A model generated the notes under the pieces. That model had not been told where the DNA came from, searched no databases, and worked only from the letters and a program-made list of their open reading frames with translations. From Aquirhabdus sp. (GTDB lineage: Bacteria; Pseudomonadota; Gammaproteobacteria; Pseudomonadales; Moraxellaceae), in the NCBI GenBank assembly GCA_030150135.1, contig JASLGO010000037.1, positions 1 to 50,736 on the forward strand: a stretch of DNA of 50,736 nucleotides. Direction: 5' to 3'. Both the position numbers and the translations under genes were made by a program. Of this stretch, positions 1 to 7,925 are shown in pieces. Every line of letters starts with the position of its first letter. Position 1 is the first letter of the stretch.

Positions 1-17
1 CTTGGACGATTTGACAT
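1..17 (-). CDS. mnmE: Probable 5' end of mnmE (partial, runs off window)
   Basis: On the minus strand an ATG at 17-15 opens a frame reading M-S-N-R-P before the window ends. A purine-rich AGAGAG stretch lies a little upstream. Only five codons are visible, so the protein cannot be identified from sequence. The name rests on synteny: mnmE (tRNA modification GTPase) commonly follows yidC in gammaproteobacteria. It could instead be another gene or chance. Confidence 0.35.
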
Positions 18-145
18 GATCAAACTCTCTGATACGACTAACTAAAAAACTCTGATTAAAAATGTACTTATCTCAATAAAAATCCGCTCATCCTGTTTAG
101 CAAACAGCCAAACAATATGCGCGGATCATTATAAATTCAACTTTT

Positions 146-174
146 GAGTAAACGTATACAAGATACGTTTACTC
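146..174 (-). terminator. Strong hairpin downstream of yidC, possible terminator
   Basis: A perfect 12-bp stem (GAGTAAACGTAT at 146-157 with ATACGTTTACTC at 163-174, 5-nt loop) begins about 24 nt past the yidC stop codon on the minus strand. No T-run follows on that strand, so it is not a textbook intrinsic terminator. It may instead stabilise the 3' end of the rpmH-rnpA-yidD-yidC transcript. Confidence 0.4.
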
Positions 175-197
175 CATCAGATCTTAACCGAACGATC

Positions 198-1907
198 TTA
201 ACTAACTTTAGGATGATACGATTTTTCAATCTGATGATTCACATAGCGTTGCTGAACAATGGTCAACAGATTGTTTACGATCCAGTACAGCACTAAGCCT
301 GATGGGAACCACAACATAAATACGGTGAACACGATTGGCATCATCTTCATCATTTTTGCTTGCATTGGATCTGCTGGCTGCGGATTCAACATCTGCTGGA
401 AGAACATCGTTGCGCCCATAATCAGTGGCAATACAAACCAATGATCCATCGCTGACAAATCGGTAATCCAACCAATCCACGGCGCATTACGCAGTTCCAC
501 ACTTTCCATGAACACATAATACAACGACATAAAAATCGGCATTTGCAGCAAAATCGGCATACATCCAGATAAAGGATTTACGCCTTCTTTTTTATACAAC
601 GCCATCATTTCTTGTGAAAATCTCATGCGATCTTCGCCATGTTCTTCTTTCAAACGCTGCATTTCAGGCGCAATGACTTTCATTTTTGCCATGGAACGAT
701 AGCTTTTTGCAGACAATGGGAAGAGTACGATCTTAACCAATAACGTCAATAAAATAATTGACCATCCCCAATTGCCCACAAAACCATGAATCGCTTTCAA
801 GCCCATGAAAAGCACTTGAGCAATCGGCCACAACCAACCGTAATCCACCGTTTGATCTAAGCCAATCGCCAACGGTTTTAAATTTGCTTGGACTTTAGGG
901 CCTACATAAAGCGTCGCTGAAACAGTTTGTTCAGCACCTGGTGCAACCGTCACGACAGGCGAAGTGAAGCCGATAAAATTATCAGTACCACTGACACGCG
1001 TGCTCAGTGTTGCATCTGAATTTGCATCAGGAACCCATGCGGTCACAAAATAATGCTGCAATACCGCAACCCAACCACCTTTCACTGTTTTACTCAGTGC
1101 ATCTGATTGGAATTTCTCAAATTTCAACTTGTTGTAATGGTCTTCTGGAGTTCCCCATGCACCACCAATATAAGTCGACATCCCCATCAAACCTTGGCTT
1201 GTTTTACTTGGATCTGGAGAATTATCACGCTTCACTTGACCAAACATCTGTCCATGCCAAGCCGTTGTACCATGATTGATGATCTTATAGCTGACGACGA
1301 CAGGATATTCTCCTGCAGTGATATGGAAATTTTTAACAATCTGAACACCATTCGGTGCATCAAATGTGAAAGGAACATCTAAACTTTTTTGTCCAGCTGC
1401 CAAGGTATAATTTGTTTGCGCAGTTTTATACACTGGACGACCTGTCGCAGCTGCATCAGGACCATCTGTGCCGATCAAACCAGATTGTGCGGTATACACA
1501 CGATTTGCATCTTGCTCAAGCAACACAAAAGGTTGTTTGGTATCAGTTGAATGCAAATGATTCAATAATTCAGCGCGAACTACATCACCACCTTTAGGAT
1601 CAATCGATAAACGATAAACATCTGTTTGTAAGGTAATCAAACCTTGAGAAGCTGACGCACTTGGTGTCACCAATGCTGGTTTAGCAACGGTCGTCACAGG
1701 TGGAACATCACTATTTGCAGGCACAGACGTTGCAACTGCGGCAGTTGAAGGAATATCAGCGCCTGCTGGTTGAGCACTTTGCACAGCTGACGTTGCCGCG
1801 GCTTGATCAGCAGCAACGTGCCCGTAATCTTTTTGCCATGCCAAAATCAGCAAATAAGCAGTGATAAACATTCCAATTAGAATGAAGGGTTTTGCCCACT
1901 TCTGCAT
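198..1907 (-). CDS. yidC: Membrane protein insertase YidC
   Basis: YidC inserts and folds inner-membrane proteins, alone or with SecYEG. The 569-residue product has an N-terminal membrane anchor (about residues 5-25), an Ala/Val/Pro/Thr-rich linker, a large periplasmic P1 domain, and a C-terminal 60K/Oxa1 domain with several membrane segments. The Oxa1 core starts near the WGWSIILLTLLVK segment and includes the charged SYRSMAKMK loop and the conserved GCMPILLQMPIF block. An upstream in-frame TTG exists at 1919, but the ATG at 1907 has a GAGG box 6 nt before it and gives the usual MQKW start, so it is preferred. It is the last gene of the rpmH-rnpA-yidD-yidC cluster. Length and gene order are normal for a Gram-negative YidC. 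Confidence 0.97.
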   Translation of the reverse strand: MQKWAKPFILIGMFITAYLLILAWQKDYGHVAADQAAATSAVQSAQPAGADIPSTAAVATSVPANSDVPPVTTVAKPALVTPSASASQGLITLQTDVYRLSIDPKGGDVVRAELLNHLHSTDTKQPFVLLEQDANRVYTAQSGLIGTDGPDAAATGRPVYKTAQTNYTLAAGQKSLDVPFTFDAPNGVQIVKNFHITAGEYPVVVSYKIINHGTTAWHGQMFGQVKRDNSPDPSKTSQGLMGMSTYIGGAWGTPEDHYNKLKFEKFQSDALSKTVKGGWVAVLQHYFVTAWVPDANSDATLSTRVSGTDNFIGFTSPVVTVAPGAEQTVSATLYVGPKVQANLKPLAIGLDQTVDYGWLWPIAQVLFMGLKAIHGFVGNWGWSIILLTLLVKIVLFPLSAKSYRSMAKMKVIAPEMQRLKEEHGEDRMRFSQEMMALYKKEGVNPLSGCMPILLQMPIFMSLYYVFMESVELRNAPWIGWITDLSAMDHWFVLPLIMGATMFFQQMLNPQPADPMQAKMMKMMPIVFTVFMLWFPSGLVLYWIVNNLLTIVQQRYVNHQIEKSYHPKVS

Positions 1908-1957
1908 GATATTCCTCAACAGAATTAACTTGAATGAAGGTAATGCCTACAAAAAAT

Positions 1958-2371
1958 TCACAAATACAGTGAATGATGATGCGGCGGGTTATTGTAAGGC
2001 GTAAATTTGCGAATTTGATGACCGTTTACAATGGCGTTGATATCCTGCTTGTAAGAACGATGATGATCAACTTCACAATCACAAATTTGCTGTGCCGTAA
2101 AAAACTTCACAAAAAATTCTTTAAGAATAGAACTCTTTTTTAGATCAGTCGAATCGGATTTAGGTGGAACTGGATCATAACCCGATCCTCCCCAAGGATG
2201 ACAACGTCCAATTCGTTTAATAATTAACCATAACGCAAACCAAAGCGAATGTTGCTCTAACGCTTCTAACGCATAAACAGAACAAGATGGAAAAAAACGA
2301 CAACGCGGCCCGAGCATGGGACTAATAAACCATCGATAACATTGAATTAACCAACGAAATGCGGTTTTCAT
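1958..2371 (-). CDS. yidD: Membrane protein insertion efficiency factor YidD
   Basis: YidD is a small, membrane-associated protein that assists YidC-dependent insertion. The conserved core is complete in the first ~75 residues: an amphipathic N-terminus, the YRWFISPMLGPRCRFFPSCS block with its cysteines, and CHPWGGSGYDPVP. Most family members stop near 70-110 residues; this one has 137. The extra C-terminal ~60 residues (rich in Lys, Phe, Asn and His, ending in a PPHHHSLYL tail) match nothing I recognise. The ATG overlaps the rnpA stop by 4 nt (ATGA), indicating translational coupling. The extension could be real or could reflect loss of an earlier stop codon. Confidence 0.93.
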   Translation of the reverse strand: MKTAFRWLIQCYRWFISPMLGPRCRFFPSCSVYALEALEQHSLWFALWLIIKRIGRCHPWGGSGYDPVPPKSDSTDLKKSSILKEFFVKFFTAQQICDCEVDHHRSYKQDINAIVNGHQIRKFTPYNNPPHHHSLYL

Positions 2372-2883
2372 TCTAAATGATTCACAGATGAGGTTTGTGT
2401 GTTATTTGAGGCAGTATTCGTTAAATCAATAGCGGACGTCGTATTTTTTTTAAGCTGTAATGGATTGTTTTGCGTTCGATTTTTTGATTGCAACGAAGAA
2501 GTACCAATCGTCTGATTTTTCTGAAATCGTTTCGTCAGTTGTCGCCATGCAGCAACAAGCTCCTGATGTAAAACCTCATTTGGTAAATTCTGAGCATCCG
2601 CTTTTGCCATAAGCACAATATCCAGTGCAGGCAATTCGGTCTGATGCAAACGGAAACTCTCACGAGCAAGACGTTTTACACGATTACGTTCATGTGCGCG
2701 CCGAATTTTCTTCTTTGCAATCACTAAACCAATACGGGCATGACTTAAATTTTGATGTTTCGATGGAACTGCAAGCAGCATAAAGCCTGATTGATGAACT
2801 TTATAAAGTGCACCATCAAAGACTGATTTAAAATCAGAAGCGTGTAATAGACGTAATTCTGGTGAAAAACCGAAAGACAACAT
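2368..2883 (-). CDS. rnpA: Ribonuclease P protein component
   Basis: RnpA is the protein subunit of RNase P, which trims the 5' leader of pre-tRNAs together with RnpB RNA. The N-terminus (SPELRLLHASDFKSVF), the RIGLVIAKKKIRRAHERNR strand-helix and the RNR signature followed by VKRLARESFR are typical. I place the start at the ATG at 2883, preceded by GGGAA with 8-nt spacing; it gives MLSFGFSPELRLL, which aligns with family N-termini. An upstream ATG at 2916 has no good ribosome site. The product is 171 residues against a usual ~120-130. The excess is a C-terminal tail rich in Asn, Gln, Ser and Thr after WRQLTKRFQKN. It is coupled to yidD by a 4-nt overlap. Confidence 0.95.
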   Translation of the reverse strand: MLSFGFSPELRLLHASDFKSVFDGALYKVHQSGFMLLAVPSKHQNLSHARIGLVIAKKKIRRAHERNRVKRLARESFRLHQTELPALDIVLMAKADAQNLPNEVLHQELVAAWRQLTKRFQKNQTIGTSSLQSKNRTQNNPLQLKKNTTSAIDLTNTASNNTQTSSVNHLE

Positions 2884-3048
2884 GCGATCAATTCCCATAC
2901 GGTTTTGACCTTGCATGTTTTAGGATTGACACTGACAAGGCTATACTGATTGACAGGTTCATATTTTAAAATATGTTTTATGATTCATCTTAAATAATTA
3001 AGATTAAATCAAAAAATCAAGTTCACTACTGATGTAGTGAACTCAACA

Positions 3049-3183
3049 TCATACTGTCAAACGTGCACGACCTTTAGCGCGGCGGCGAGCAAGAACTAAA
3101 CGACCATTTTTAGTTGCCATACGTGCACGGAAACCATGGACGCGTTTACGCTTCAATGAGCTGGGTTGGAAAGTACGTTTCAT
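3049..3183 (-). CDS. rpmH: 50S ribosomal protein L34
   Basis: This 44-residue, Arg/Lys-rich protein starts MKRTFQPSSLKRKRVHGFRA and matches L34 along its whole length, including the GFRARMATKNGR core and a basic C-terminus. L34 is a small protein of the large ribosomal subunit. An in-frame extension up to 3249 exists, but the family always starts at MKRTFQPS. It is the promoter-proximal gene of the rpmH-rnpA-yidD-yidC group and faces away from oriC. Confidence 0.97.
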   Translation of the reverse strand: MKRTFQPSSLKRKRVHGFRARMATKNGRLVLARRRAKGRARLTV

Positions 3184-3220
3184 GGAGAAAACCCAAATAA
3201 AGTAAAAAAACAGGAAGCAA

Positions 3221-3249
3221 ATTTTATAGATCATTCTCTGTACTGTCAA
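3221..3249 (-). promoter_or_regulatory. Putative sigma70 promoter of rpmH
   Basis: On the minus strand a perfect -35 hexamer TTGACA (3249-3244) is followed 17 nt later by TAAAAT (3226-3221), overlapping TATAAA. This would start transcription about 30 nt before the rpmH ATG. It is a sequence match only. Confidence 0.55.
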
Positions 3250-3299
3250 TCTTTATATATAACAAAACAACAATCATTATTCACAAGCTAAACCATTGT

Positions 3300-3600
3300 T
3301 CAAAATTACTTTTTAAAATTTCTACACAAATTTATAAAAACTTATCCACAGGTTAAAACTGGATTTTGCTGTTGATTTTTTCTTTTTTGTTTTGGAAGTA
3401 TTGTTATTAGGATACTTTTTTTCTGGGCATAACCAAAAAAAAATAAATTAAATCAAAAAAATATCTTGTTGACTAACCTGTGTATTAATTGGGTGTTATT
3501 TGTGGATAACTCAAGTCATTTAATTACCCACAGTCTTTTCCACAAAGTTTTCCACAGAACTTATCCACAGGTTTTGTGCTGATATTGACGATTTTAATCA
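3300..3600. other. oriC: Candidate chromosomal replication origin (oriC)
   Basis: The rpmH-dnaA intergenic region holds perfect DnaA boxes TTATCCACA at 3342-3350 and 3561-3569, and the inverse TGTGGATAA at 3501-3509. Near matches occur at 3524-3532 (TTACCCACA), 3536-3544 and 3548-3556 (both TTTTCCACA). The 3501-3569 cluster is dense, with five boxes in 69 bp. Between the outer box and the cluster lies a very AT-rich stretch (about 3405-3470) with long A and T runs, a plausible DNA-unwinding element. This is the standard origin location in pseudomonads and relatives. Boundaries are approximate. Confidence 0.88.
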
Positions 3601-3931
3601 ATTTGAGTGAGAAAAATACTTTTTAAAATGTACAAAGGCGATGAAAGTCGATGACAGGGTGTGCTGGATTGGCTAGAATGTTTTTCGGTTTCAAGATTTG
3701 GCTTTCCGTAAGGTTTGCTGCGACGTACTAAAGCGTTTAGTTTATTAGTCAAATTAGTCACCGCTTCATAAAGACGATGTATAGAGCTTTATCAATTGTC
3801 TTTATACTTCTAGTGTCGTTCTACACATGGTTTTTGTTTATTCAGAATTGAATAATAGTCATATTTTTAATATTTGATTATTGTTTTTCTATTTGTTTTT
3901 AAGATGTTATATTCGATATTTGGGGAAGTTA
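3601..3931. other. dnaA leader region, no gene seen
   Basis: This stretch between the DnaA-box cluster and the dnaA start carries no convincing reading frame. It presumably holds the dnaA promoter and a long leader. I did not find a perfect -35/-10 pair, nor a further perfect DnaA box. Confidence 0.5.
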
Positions 3932-5323
3932 ATGGCTTGGACGGCTTGTCTTGAAGCGCTACGCGATGAGATACCACCCAATTTGTATACATTATGGATT
4001 CGTCCATTAGATGCAGAACAAAATGGTTCTGTATTATCTTTATATGCGCCTAATTCCTATTTTGTAAAACATATTACCGAAGAATATTTTTCTAGAATTC
4101 GTGAACTTGCTTATGAGTATAGTAAGGGTGAAATTACGGATGTCCAAGTTAAATATGATCCAAGACGAGATTCAATTGGATTTAATAAAAATAAAACGAA
4201 TAGTATTCAAGATAATGCTTTAGATATTCCAAATGATTTACCTATTAATAATACAGATCCATATAATCAGTCTTCATTTAACGTACAACCAGAACAGGTT
4301 CGTCGTACTTTAAATAAAGGATATGTATTTTCAGAGTTTGTTGAAGGCCCAACCAATAAAATGGCTTTTGAAACCTGTAAAACTGTCGTAGATCAGTTGG
4401 GAGATTCAAAACATAATCCTTTATTTTTATATGGTGCAACGGGTTTAGGTAAAACGCACTTAATGCAAGCCGTGGGTCATGCTGTATTGGATAAAAATCC
4501 AAGTGCGCGTGTGATGTATATGACTTCTGAGCAATTTGTTTCAGGTTTTGTGACAGCATTACAACAACAACGTATTGATAAATTTAAAAAAGATTGTAGA
4601 ACGTTAGATTTGTTACTGGTCGATGATATTCAATTTTTGGCAGGTAAAGCGGCAAGTTTGGAAGAGTTTTTTAATACTTTTAATGAGCTATTAACTGAGT
4701 CTAAGCAGATTATTTTAACCTCAGATCGATATCCAAAAGAAATTACAGAAATGGATGCGCGATTAGTTTCTCGCTTTTCATGGGGGTTATCAATTGCCGT
4801 TGAACCTCCTGAATTAGAAAATCGTGTTGATATTTTATTGCGTAAAGCAAAAGTCAGTGATTATGAGTTACCACGTAATTGTGCATTATTTATAGCCCAA
4901 CAAGTTCAGGCAAATGTCCGCGAATTAGAAGGTGCTTTAAATAAAGTAATTGCAACTGCACGATTTAAAGGTGTAGAAATTAGTGTTGAAATCATTAAAG
5001 AAGCATTAAAAGATCAAATATCAATTCGTGCGAGACAGATTAGTGTCGATAATATTCAAAAGGTTGTTGTTGAGTATTTTAGAATACCATTGCGTGAATT
5101 AGTCGGTTCAAAACGTACGCGTGTTTATGTACGTCCTCGTCAAATGGCGATGGGATTATCTCGAGAATTAACGGGCGATAGTTTTCCAGATATTGGTCAA
5201 GCATTTGGTGGTCGTGACCATACAACTGTTATGCATGCTTGTGAGAAAGTACAGGAGTTATGTCAGACAGATCCTGCATTTGCGGCTGACTACAAAAATT
5301 TGTTACGGATGTTGCAAGGGTAG
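3932..5323 (+). CDS. dnaA: Chromosomal replication initiator protein DnaA
   Basis: DnaA binds the boxes in oriC as an ATP-dependent filament and opens the duplex. The 463-residue protein has domain I (residues 1 to ~80), a short Asn-rich domain II linker (~85-125), an AAA+ domain with Walker A GATGLGKT (168-175) and Walker B LLLVDD (~227-232), and a C-terminal helix-turn-helix with the DnaA signature GGRDHTTVMHACEK. The longest frame opens at 3881, but the ATG at 3932 follows a GGGGAAG ribosome site and gives the family start MAWTACLEALR. It heads the dnaA-dnaN-recF-gyrB series. Its codons are noticeably more AT-rich than those of gyrB. Confidence 0.98.
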   Translation: MAWTACLEALRDEIPPNLYTLWIRPLDAEQNGSVLSLYAPNSYFVKHITEEYFSRIRELAYEYSKGEITDVQVKYDPRRDSIGFNKNKTNSIQDNALDIPNDLPINNTDPYNQSSFNVQPEQVRRTLNKGYVFSEFVEGPTNKMAFETCKTVVDQLGDSKHNPLFLYGATGLGKTHLMQAVGHAVLDKNPSARVMYMTSEQFVSGFVTALQQQRIDKFKKDCRTLDLLLVDDIQFLAGKAASLEEFFNTFNELLTESKQIILTSDRYPKEITEMDARLVSRFSWGLSIAVEPPELENRVDILLRKAKVSDYELPRNCALFIAQQVQANVRELEGALNKVIATARFKGVEISVEIIKEALKDQISIRARQISVDNIQKVVVEYFRIPLRELVGSKRTRVYVRPRQMAMGLSRELTGDSFPDIGQAFGGRDHTTVMHACEKVQELCQTDPAFAADYKNLLRMLQG

Positions 5324-5474
5324 TTCTTAAAGTATTTTCTTTGTGTAGAATCCTTTGAATACCGAATTTTTATCGAGTGATGTTTATTGCTGCCTGATAA
5401 GTGTGCAGTACAAAAATACATTGACTCATTAGTTAAGATGCCCATTTTTTTAGATATCAGAGTATGACTGGATT

Positions 5475-6644
5475 ATGAAACTTAAAATTACTAAGGATTT
5501 GTTTTTACGCGCATTATCTCAGGTATCTAGCGCGGTTGAACGCCGCCATACCTTGCCTATTTTGTCTAATTTAAAACTTGAAGTGACTTCAACGCATTTG
5601 ACGTTGACGGCTTCTGATTTAGAAGTGGAATTGGTTGCTGTGGTACCGCTTCCTGATGGTGCGTGTTTAGAAGCTGGTGCAACAACATTATCTGCGCGGA
5701 AGTTGATGGATATTTGTAAATCATTACCGAATGCGGCGTTAATTGATTTGCAATCTGCTGATGATCGTCGTTGTCAGCTGAAATCAGGCAATAGTCGTTT
5801 TATGTTGGGTAGCTTGCCTGCGGAAGATTTTCCATTGCTTAGCGGTGGATCGAGTGATTCGTTAAATTCTGGAACGCGTTTACAAGTTGATCAACGTGCG
5901 TTGAAGCGTTTATTAGATAAAACTGCGTTTGCGATGGCTGTACAAGATGTTCGCTTTTATCTCACAGGAATGTTGTTTGAGGCTTCTGAATCTCAGTTAC
6001 GCACAGTGACCACTGATGGTCATCGTTTGGCAATGTCTGAAACTCCAGCAGTTCTTGAAGGCAGCCAAAGTGTTCAAGCAATTGTTCCACGTAAGGGTGT
6101 TCTAGAACTACAAAGATTGTTGGGTAGCGACGAAAGTCAACTTTCTATTTTTGTTGGACGTGAGTTTTTAAGCGTGACTTTAACTCAACAAAATAAGCCA
6201 CAAGATGGGCAAGTCGCTACTGATATAGAAATTCGTTTTACCACAAAATTGATTGATGGTAAATTTCCAGATTATCGCCGTGTGATTCCAAAAAATGGCG
6301 ATAAAGTCATGCAAGTTGCATTAGATGAATTTAAGCAAACATTGCAACGTGTGGCGATTTTAAGTAATGAGAAATTACGTGGAGTATTCTTACAGCTGAA
6401 TGACCACAATATGCAAATGCGTGCCAATAATGCGGAGCAAGATGAAGCGGTAGAGGATTTATTGATTAGCTATCAAGGCGTACCATTAGAAATGTCTTTT
6501 AATGCTCAATATTTGCTGGATATTATCAATGTGATTGAAGGTTCTACTTTGCAAATGACACTGAGTGATGCAAATGCTTCAGCACTTGTTCAAGATCCTG
6601 CTGAAAATGGTGCGGTATATGTCGTCATGCCAATGCGCGTTTAG
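5475..6644 (+). CDS. dnaN: DNA polymerase III beta subunit (sliding clamp)
   Basis: DnaN forms the ring-shaped clamp that tethers DNA polymerases to the template. The 389-residue product begins MKLKITKDLFLRALSQV and contains the expected three clamp repeats, with recognisable blocks RRHTLPILSNLKLE, TTDGHRLAMSE, FPDYRRVIP and NAQYLLDII, ending in VYVVMPMRV. It is slightly longer than the E. coli clamp (366) but close to Acinetobacter clamps. A 151-bp gap separates it from dnaA, so it may have its own promoter as well as read-through. Confidence 0.98.
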   Translation: MKLKITKDLFLRALSQVSSAVERRHTLPILSNLKLEVTSTHLTLTASDLEVELVAVVPLPDGACLEAGATTLSARKLMDICKSLPNAALIDLQSADDRRCQLKSGNSRFMLGSLPAEDFPLLSGGSSDSLNSGTRLQVDQRALKRLLDKTAFAMAVQDVRFYLTGMLFEASESQLRTVTTDGHRLAMSETPAVLEGSQSVQAIVPRKGVLELQRLLGSDESQLSIFVGREFLSVTLTQQNKPQDGQVATDIEIRFTTKLIDGKFPDYRRVIPKNGDKVMQVALDEFKQTLQRVAILSNEKLRGVFLQLNDHNMQMRANNAEQDEAVEDLLISYQGVPLEMSFNAQYLLDIINVIEGSTLQMTLSDANASALVQDPAENGAVYVVMPMRV

Positions 6645-6694
6645 TAGCTTTTATTTAAGTGGTTTTTTGTTGTAATTTTTGAGTTGAAGGCCTT

Positions 6695-7768
6695 ATGCAT
6701 CTTGATCGTGTAAGGATTGAACGTTTAAGAAATATAAAAAATATTGAAATGTCATCCCTCGCGCCATTGAATATTATTCATGGTGCGAATGGGAGTGGAA
6801 AATCCTCAATCATTGAGGCGATCCATTTATTAGCAACGGGTCGTTCTTTTCGTACGGTGAATCCAAAGCACTATATTCAATATCATAGTGCTGATGCATT
6901 GATCTATGCAGAGTCAAAAAAAAATCGTATTGGACTTCATAAATTAGCTGATAATCAATCAATCGTACGACTCAATAGTGAAACGGTTAGTCAAAGTGAA
7001 ATCGCACGAATTTTGCCAGTTCAATTGATTAATCCTGAAAATATGGATTTATTAGAAAGTGGCAGTAAACCGCGAAGACAGCTTTTAGATTGGTTGATGT
7101 TCCACGTGGAACACGAATTTCATGGCCTTTGGTTACGTTATCAACGCGCACTCAAACAACGTAATGCTTTATTAAAAATAACATCTAGTGCAACTGAACT
7201 TTTAGTTTGGGAGCAGGAAATGGCTGCCACAGGCGAACGCATTCATCAAATTAGAACGCGTGTTTTAGAAGAATGGAATCAATTTTTTATCGGAGTTATT
7301 CAAGAGTTACTTCCTTCGCAATCGATTTCAATCGATTATATTTCGGGTTTTGATATTGAGAGTGGGCTACTACAGGCATTGATTGATTCAAGAGTTCGAG
7401 ATAGGGAACGTGGACATAGTTTATATGGTATTCACCGTGCTGATTTGCGTTTTAAGACGGAATATGGAACCGCTGAACAGACATTATCTCGAGGGCAAAA
7501 AAAGCTTCTTATTCTCGCGCTAAAGCTGTCGCAAATTAAGATGCTTTATGCCAAGGGATGCGCTTCTGTGGTACTATTGGATGATATGACAGCTGAGCTT
7601 GATGCGAGTGCACAAGCGCGTTTAATCGCTTTATTGATTGCTTTGGATAGTCAAATCTTTATGACGACGGTGGATTTGGAAGCAGTCTTGTTAGCGCTTA
7701 AAAATGTGGTTTTTCAAATGACTTTATTCCATTTAAAAGATGGTGCTGTGGTATCAGATATTGTTTAG
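6695..7768 (+). CDS. recF: DNA replication and repair protein RecF
   Basis: RecF is an SMC-like ATPase that binds gapped DNA and, with RecO and RecR, loads RecA. The 357-residue product has the N-terminal P-loop GANGSGKSS (about residues 30-38), a coiled middle, the signature block LSRGQKKLLILALKLSQ and the Walker B VVLLDDMTAELD. It starts 50 bp after dnaN with a GAAGG box before the ATG. A 16-bp parS-type palindrome lies inside the gene at 7098-7113 and specifies the residues MFHVEHE around position 135-140. Confidence 0.97.
   Translation: MHLDRVRIERLRNIKNIEMSSLAPLNIIHGANGSGKSSIIEAIHLLATGRSFRTVNPKHYIQYHSADALIYAESKKNRIGLHKLADNQSIVRLNSETVSQSEIARILPVQLINPENMDLLESGSKPRRQLLDWLMFHVEHEFHGLWLRYQRALKQRNALLKITSSATELLVWEQEMAATGERIHQIRTRVLEEWNQFFIGVIQELLPSQSISIDYISGFDIESGLLQALIDSRVRDRERGHSLYGIHRADLRFKTEYGTAEQTLSRGQKKLLILALKLSQIKMLYAKGCASVVLLDDMTAELDASAQARLIALLIALDSQIFMTTVDLEAVLLALKNVVFQMTLFHLKDGAVVSDIV
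7098..7113. promoter_or_regulatory. parS: parS site 1 (ParB binding, inside recF)
   Basis: Perfect 16-bp palindrome TGTTCCACGTGGAACA. It matches the parS consensus of pseudomonads and relatives, to which ParB binds to organise origin segregation. It lies about 3.5 kb from the DnaA-box cluster. Confidence 0.9.
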
Positions 7769-7925
7769 GGAATACTTAAACCCAATATGGATAGTTAATG
7801 TTTTTTCTTTGATATTGATCATTAAGCAATTCAATTTAAAGAAAGCTAAATGACTTGTTATTTTATAAAAATAGAACATCAGTGAATTTATTGGTGATCT
7901 ATTTTGATTGATTAGGAATACGTGT

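Noticed and set aside
3184..3249. N-terminal extension of ribosomal protein L34
   Set aside because: The extension overlaps the predicted rpmH promoter, and L34 proteins start at MKRTFQPS.
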